Of a stretch of 24,140 bases of DNA, positions 21,348 to 24,140 are shown piece after piece (the first letter of the stretch is position 1; each line of letters starts with the position of its first letter). The notes beneath the pieces were generated by a model. That model saw only the letters and a list, made by a program, of their open reading frames with translations. It was not told where the DNA came from and made no database searches. The stretch covers positions 1 to 24,140 of IMG/VR virus record IMGVR_UViG_3300030329_000319; one strand, written 5' to 3'. A program made the position numbers and the translations under genes. This DNA is from a virus.

Positions 21348-21763
21348 TGGTAGCACACGGAACAATAGCATTTGACACGCTCACAACGTCTGACCAAGTA
21401 AAGACTGGCACTGAGAAGTCACTAGATACTAGTTATCTTTATAATGGTTCAATTAAAGCATACGGACATCATTCAGGGGATAGTCCTACAACAGCAAGTA
21501 TGAATGATAGTTTTAATATTGCTACTTTAACCGATAACGGCACAGGAGATATTACTTATACTTGGACTAATGCTTTTAATAATGAATATTACAGTGCTAG
21601 TGGTATGTCTACCGAAGATGGTACAATAGGTTATGTCTCTTTATATTATAGCAGGTCTTATACTAGGTCAGCGGCTAATTTACGATTACAAGGTATAGAT
21701 AATGGAGACAGCTTTGATGATGGAGTATTTACTTCTTTTATGTGTGTAGGAGCATTAGCATGA
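21347..21763 (+). CDS. Fibre tip-like protein, paralogue C
   Basis: 138 residues. The N-terminal 40 (VAHGTIAFDTLTTSDQVKTG) are unlike those of A and B, but the core is shared: GSIKAYGHH, NDSFNIATLTDNGTGDITYT and TNAFNNEYYSASG, and the end CVGALA corresponds to GDLA. The exchange of the N-terminal part while the core stays suggests domain recombination among fibre genes. Overlaps: one base with paralogue B, 4 nt (ATGA) with the next gene. Confidence 0.83.
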   Translation: MVAHGTIAFDTLTTSDQVKTGTEKSLDTSYLYNGSIKAYGHHSGDSPTTASMNDSFNIATLTDNGTGDITYTWTNAFNNEYYSASGMSTEDGTIGYVSLYYSRSYTRSAANLRLQGIDNGDSFDDGVFTSFMCVGALA

Positions 21764-22248
21764 TAGAAACACCAGAATTTCAAGGCACACATTTATGGGA
21801 GCGTCTATGTTGGGCAAAGGAAAAGCTAGAGCCTTACAGGAGCGAGTACTGCATAGTATGGGAAGACCCTAATGAAATGGAAAACCCTGCTAAAGTTACA
21901 CACCCAGACCCTAACTGGATGGCTTGTGCATTACAGGGTGGCATACTACCACCAGTACAATCCTATTGGGAACTGAAGAAAGATGAAGCAAAGCCTGACT
22001 TTGTGAAACATACCAGAGGTCCAGAGCTTCTACACAACATGAAACCTATTGACGCTATGACTGAAGAAGAGGCAATAGAGTATTTAATAATGAAGGACAT
22101 ACCCGAACACGTTTGGAGAGATTGGGATAAATCCAATAAACCACGCTTAGTAATTTGCCAAAAGTCACAACTCCCTGCAACTAGGGAATGGAGAAACGCT
22201 TGGCAAATAAGTGATGAACTCACTGTAGATAAAACCGAAGCCGCATAA
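21760..22248 (+). CDS. Conserved-type acidic protein in the fibre locus, possible fibre assembly factor
   Basis: 162 residues from the ATG at 21760 overlapping the previous TGA; a longer reading from upstream would start within the fibre gene without a ribosome site. Rich in Trp, Glu and Pro, unlike its Ser/Thr-rich neighbours: TPEFQGTHLWERLCWAKEKL, YCIVWEDPNE, HPDPNWMACALQGG, LPATREWRNAWQI. It is mixed alpha/beta and soluble. The presence of such genes between fibre genes points to a chaperone or assembly role, but no family is recognised, so this is inference. Confidence 0.8.
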   Translation: MIETPEFQGTHLWERLCWAKEKLEPYRSEYCIVWEDPNEMENPAKVTHPDPNWMACALQGGILPPVQSYWELKKDEAKPDFVKHTRGPELLHNMKPIDAMTEEEAIEYLIMKDIPEHVWRDWDKSNKPRLVICQKSQLPATREWRNAWQISDELTVDKTEAA

Positions 22249-22260
22249 AGGAGTATTATT

Positions 22261-22635
22261 ATGGCAACTAAATCTTATATAACTGACATGGATGGTAAGA
22301 CTGTTGATGCATCTGCTGTAAGCAAACCATCTGATAGACACTTCAGGGGTGCTTGGAAACTTAGTGGTTCCACTATCTCTGAGGATATGACCAAAGCAAA
22401 AGAGATATTTAAGGACAAGATTAGAGAAGTCAGAAAGCCGTTGTTAGAAGCTGAAGATGTAGTGTACATGAAAGCACTAGAAGCTGATGATGCTTCTGCT
22501 AAGACTGCGAGTGTTAATAAGAAGAAAGCTCTTAGAGATGCACCTGCGGCACAAGCAATAACAGATGCAGACACTATAGCTAAACTAAAGGCAGCTTGGG
22601 ATACAAGCACATTGGGTACTAGCCCCTACGCATAA
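22261..22635 (+). CDS. Helical fibre-locus protein, possible tail fibre assembly protein
   Basis: 124 residues; AAAGGAG at 22247-22253 precedes the ATG. After a short start (YITDMDGKTVDASAV) comes DRHFRGAWKLSGSTISEDMT, then a helical region AKEIFKDKIREVRKPLLEAE, DVVYMKALEADD and KKALRDAPAAQAITDADTIA. This AW-xx-x-Ix-xDMxKAK-xxxDxxRxxRxPLLExxDxxxMxALE pattern recurs in small proteins beside phage fibres and resembles fibre assembly proteins. Charged and helical, so a chaperone is more likely than a virion component. Confidence 0.82.
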   Translation: MATKSYITDMDGKTVDASAVSKPSDRHFRGAWKLSGSTISEDMTKAKEIFKDKIREVRKPLLEAEDVVYMKALEADDASAKTASVNKKKALRDAPAAQAITDADTIAKLKAAWDTSTLGTSPYA

Positions 22636-22645
22636 GGATAATTGA

Positions 22646-23173
22646 ATGGCACTGACACAGGTTATAGGACGAGGACTAGGTACTCAAACAACTCTAGCAG
22701 GTAGTAATACTTTAGTATTAGATACTGATGGTAATATTACCAAGCCATTACAACCTGCTTTTCGTGTTCATAAAAATGGTACAAAGCAAACTAACATTGC
22801 TTTAAATTCTCATGTAGACATAACTTTTTCAACTGAAGTATTTGACGTAGGTAGTAATTTTGCATCTAACACATTTACAGCACCTGTAACAGGAAAGTAT
22901 GTATTTATTTTAAAGTTACGATTAGATGCTGTAGACAGTGCCGCTAGTTTTTATATTCCACGAATAACTACAAGTAATTCAAGTTACTTAGACATTTTTG
23001 ACCCAGATGTAGGTCAAGATAATGATTATTGGGGTATAACTCATATAGTTTTAGCAGATATGGATGCAAACGACACTGCTTCTGCAACTTTGTATCAAAG
23101 TGGTGGAACTTCACAAACTGATATTGAAGGAGATGGAACATATACTTATTTTTCAGGGCATTTAGTATGTTAA
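22646..23173 (+). CDS. C1q/TNF-like jelly-roll protein, probable receptor-binding
   Basis: 175 residues. A short N-terminal part (1-36, ALTQVIGRGLGTQTTLAGSN) is followed by a jelly-roll of C1q type (about 37-175): PAFRVHKNGTKQ, ITFSTEVFDVGSNF, FTAPVTGKYVFILKLRLDAV and the end YFSGHLVC. The FTAPVTGKYVF and final SGHLV segments are typical of C1q domains in phage fibres and tips. Trimeric C1q heads bind proteins or sugars, so receptor recognition is likely. AAGGAT precedes the ATG at proper distance. Confidence 0.86.
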   Translation: MALTQVIGRGLGTQTTLAGSNTLVLDTDGNITKPLQPAFRVHKNGTKQTNIALNSHVDITFSTEVFDVGSNFASNTFTAPVTGKYVFILKLRLDAVDSAASFYIPRITTSNSSYLDIFDPDVGQDNDYWGITHIVLADMDANDTASATLYQSGGTSQTDIEGDGTYTYFSGHLVC

Positions 23174-23183
23174 GGAGAAAAAA

Positions 23184-23447
23184 ATGGCAAAATTAACATT
23201 AACGGTTGAGTTAACCGACACACAACAAACTATATTAAAAAACGATTTGCTAGACCTAGATGCGTGGTTACAATCCGCTATGACAGGAAAAGTAAATAAC
23301 TGTTGGAAAAGGATGCAGTCAGAGTGGACAACAAAGCTGATGAATGACGAGAGTTTCACAGACCCAATCCCAAGCAACCAAGCAGACTTTGTAACATTAG
23401 TTACTGCAAGGAGTGATTATAAGAACAGAGCAAATAGAGAGAAGTAA
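23184..23447 (+). CDS. Small helical conserved-type protein of the fibre locus
   Basis: 87 residues with AAGGAG at 23173-23178. AKLTLTVELTDTQQTILKND, LLDLDAWLQSAMTGKVNNCW, KRMQSEWTTKLMND, then IPSNQADFVTLVTARSDYKN and RANREK. The pattern LxDxQxxILKNDLLDxxxWxQxAxxGKxNNCxKR with a final RSDYKNR recurs beside marine phage fibres, as far as I can recall, and is unassigned. It overlaps the next gene by one base. Probably cytoplasmic and involved in assembly. Confidence 0.83.
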   Translation: MAKLTLTVELTDTQQTILKNDLLDLDAWLQSAMTGKVNNCWKRMQSEWTTKLMNDESFTDPIPSNQADFVTLVTARSDYKNRANREK

Positions 23448-23911
23448 TGCCATATATAGGTAAATCACCAAAGAACTCAGTCCGTAGCCGTTTTACATAT
23501 CAAGCGACAGCAGGGCAAACATCTTTTAGTGGCAGTGATGCTAACGCTTTGACACTGAGTTATTCAGATAGTTTATATATGGATGTTTATCAAAACGGAG
23601 TGTTACTTAAAAGTGGTACAGATTATACCGCTACGACAGGTACAACAGTAGTTCTAGTTAGTTCAGCATCAGCGAATGACATAGTAGAGATGGTAGTCTA
23701 TGATGTGTTTGCTGTGGCTGATAGCTACTCTAAGTCTGACTCAGATACACGCTATCCATTCTTAGGCAACAACTCTATCATTAGAACTAATGGCAACTCT
23801 ATCAGTGCAGACATTACAATAAGCAGTAGCACAAATGGATTATCAGCAGGACCAATTACAGTAGGCTCAACTAGCACTGTGACTGTCGCAGGATATTGGA
23901 CAATAGTATGA
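23447..23911 (+). CDS. Fibre N-domain protein, copy 2
   Basis: 154 residues, ATG overlapping the previous TAA. PYIGKSPKNSVRSRFTYQAT, AGQTSFSGSDANALTLSYSD, LYMDVYQNGVLLKSGTDYTA and IVEMVVYDVFAVADSYSKSD have the same plan as copy 1 at 20030 but differ in sequence. SKSDSDTRYPF is a linker typical for fibres, and the end ITVGSTSTVTVAGYWTIV is a short beta-helix. The stop overlaps the ATG of the partial tip gene at 23908, as in copy 1. Confidence 0.86.
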   Translation: MPYIGKSPKNSVRSRFTYQATAGQTSFSGSDANALTLSYSDSLYMDVYQNGVLLKSGTDYTATTGTTVVLVSSASANDIVEMVVYDVFAVADSYSKSDSDTRYPFLGNNSIIRTNGNSISADITISSSTNGLSAGPITVGSTSTVTVAGYWTIV

Positions 23912-24140
23912 CAAGTAAACTTGTATTAGACAATATAGCAGGAAGAACTACGGCAGGTAGTATAACTATTGTTGGAGAAGGCAATAGCACCACAACTAAT
24001 CTACAGCAGGGGTTAGCTAAAGCGTGGGCAGGTGGTGACGATGATGGCACTACTATTAGGGATAGTTTTAACGTAACAAGTAGGACAGACGAAGGCACAG
24101 GAAACTATGACTACACTGTAACAAACGCTTTTTCTGCTCA
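23908..24140 (+). CDS. Fibre tip-like protein, paralogue D (3' end beyond the window)
   Basis: At least 77 residues; open at the window end. TSKLVLDNIAGRTTAGSITI, VGEGNSTTTNLQQGLAKAWA, RDSFNVTSRTDEGTGNYDYT and VTNAFSAQ match paralogues A and B through the N-terminus and core. The start is closest to paralogue B (LTGKTSAGSIVVTGEGGSTT). The C-terminal variable part is outside the window. Confidence 0.85.
   Translation, partial: MTSKLVLDNIAGRTTAGSITIVGEGNSTTTNLQQGLAKAWAGGDDDGTTIRDSFNVTSRTDEGTGNYDYTVTNAFSA

Noticed and set aside
17662-24140. Diversity-generating retroelement behind the fibre variation
   Set aside because: No reverse transcriptase, no adenine-specific template/variable repeat pair seen; paralogue differences look like gene duplication and recombination.
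1-24140. tRNA genes, CRISPR arrays, integrase or attachment sites
   Set aside because: No cloverleaf-like segment, no regularly spaced repeats and no recombinase gene were seen; the gaps are all shorter than about 130 nt.

Overview
The window is about 24 kb of a tailed double-stranded DNA phage. Every gene I can support lies on the + strand, packed head to tail with 1-17 nt overlaps or short gaps. The sequence is A+T-rich by eye, and I see no integrase, repressor, tRNA, CRISPR or bacterial housekeeping gene. The gene set (gpT-like capsid protein, large portal, small adaptor proteins of the P22 gp4 and SU10 types, a GTA-type three-TM holin, a phage GroES and many short fibre genes) resembles uncultured marine phages of alphaproteobacteria. 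That habitat and host assignment is inference from family resemblance; the sequence does not name a host. The connector genes, and the absence of a tape measure or tail tube in the window, favour a short-tailed virion, but the genome is incomplete.

Layout. (1) 1-5985: a glycine-rich repeat protein, the large terminase, a small unknown protein and the portal. (2) 5985-9947: an unusual block between portal and capsid genes. It holds a Lys-rich protein, five small membrane or exported proteins (one out of frame inside another), a staphylococcal-type nuclease, a three-TM holin, two tiny basic proteins, an unknown protein and a GH108 endolysin, and it closes with a strong terminator at 9978-10004. 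(3) 10065-13742: a capsid module with a small conserved protein, a GroES-like co-chaperonin, a likely scaffold, a conserved assembly protein, a likely decoration protein and the major capsid protein, closed by a second terminator. (4) 13800-17662: an extended -10 promoter with a strong hairpin in the predicted leader, then virion proteins, a third terminator, a 31-residue Lys/Arg-rich protein, the neck/adaptor genes and a Rossmann-like enzyme-type gene. (5) 17662-24140: fibre and receptor-binding proteins, with a duplicated pair of genes (fibre N-domain plus tip protein), a C1q-like jelly-roll protein and three small non-fibre genes that may be fibre assembly factors. The last gene runs off the window.

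How the parts work together. Terminase packages DNA through the portal into a capsid built from the major capsid protein on the scaffold, with the phage GroES probably adapting host GroEL for capsid folding. The gp4-like and SU10-like adaptors close the neck, and the fibres give host recognition. Holin, endolysin and some of the small membrane proteins release progeny. The most unusual points are the dual-coded membrane/lipoprotein pair at 6411-7161, the EF-hand membrane protein, the Rossmann-like gene inside the virion operon and the duplicated, apparently diversifying fibre-tip cassette.
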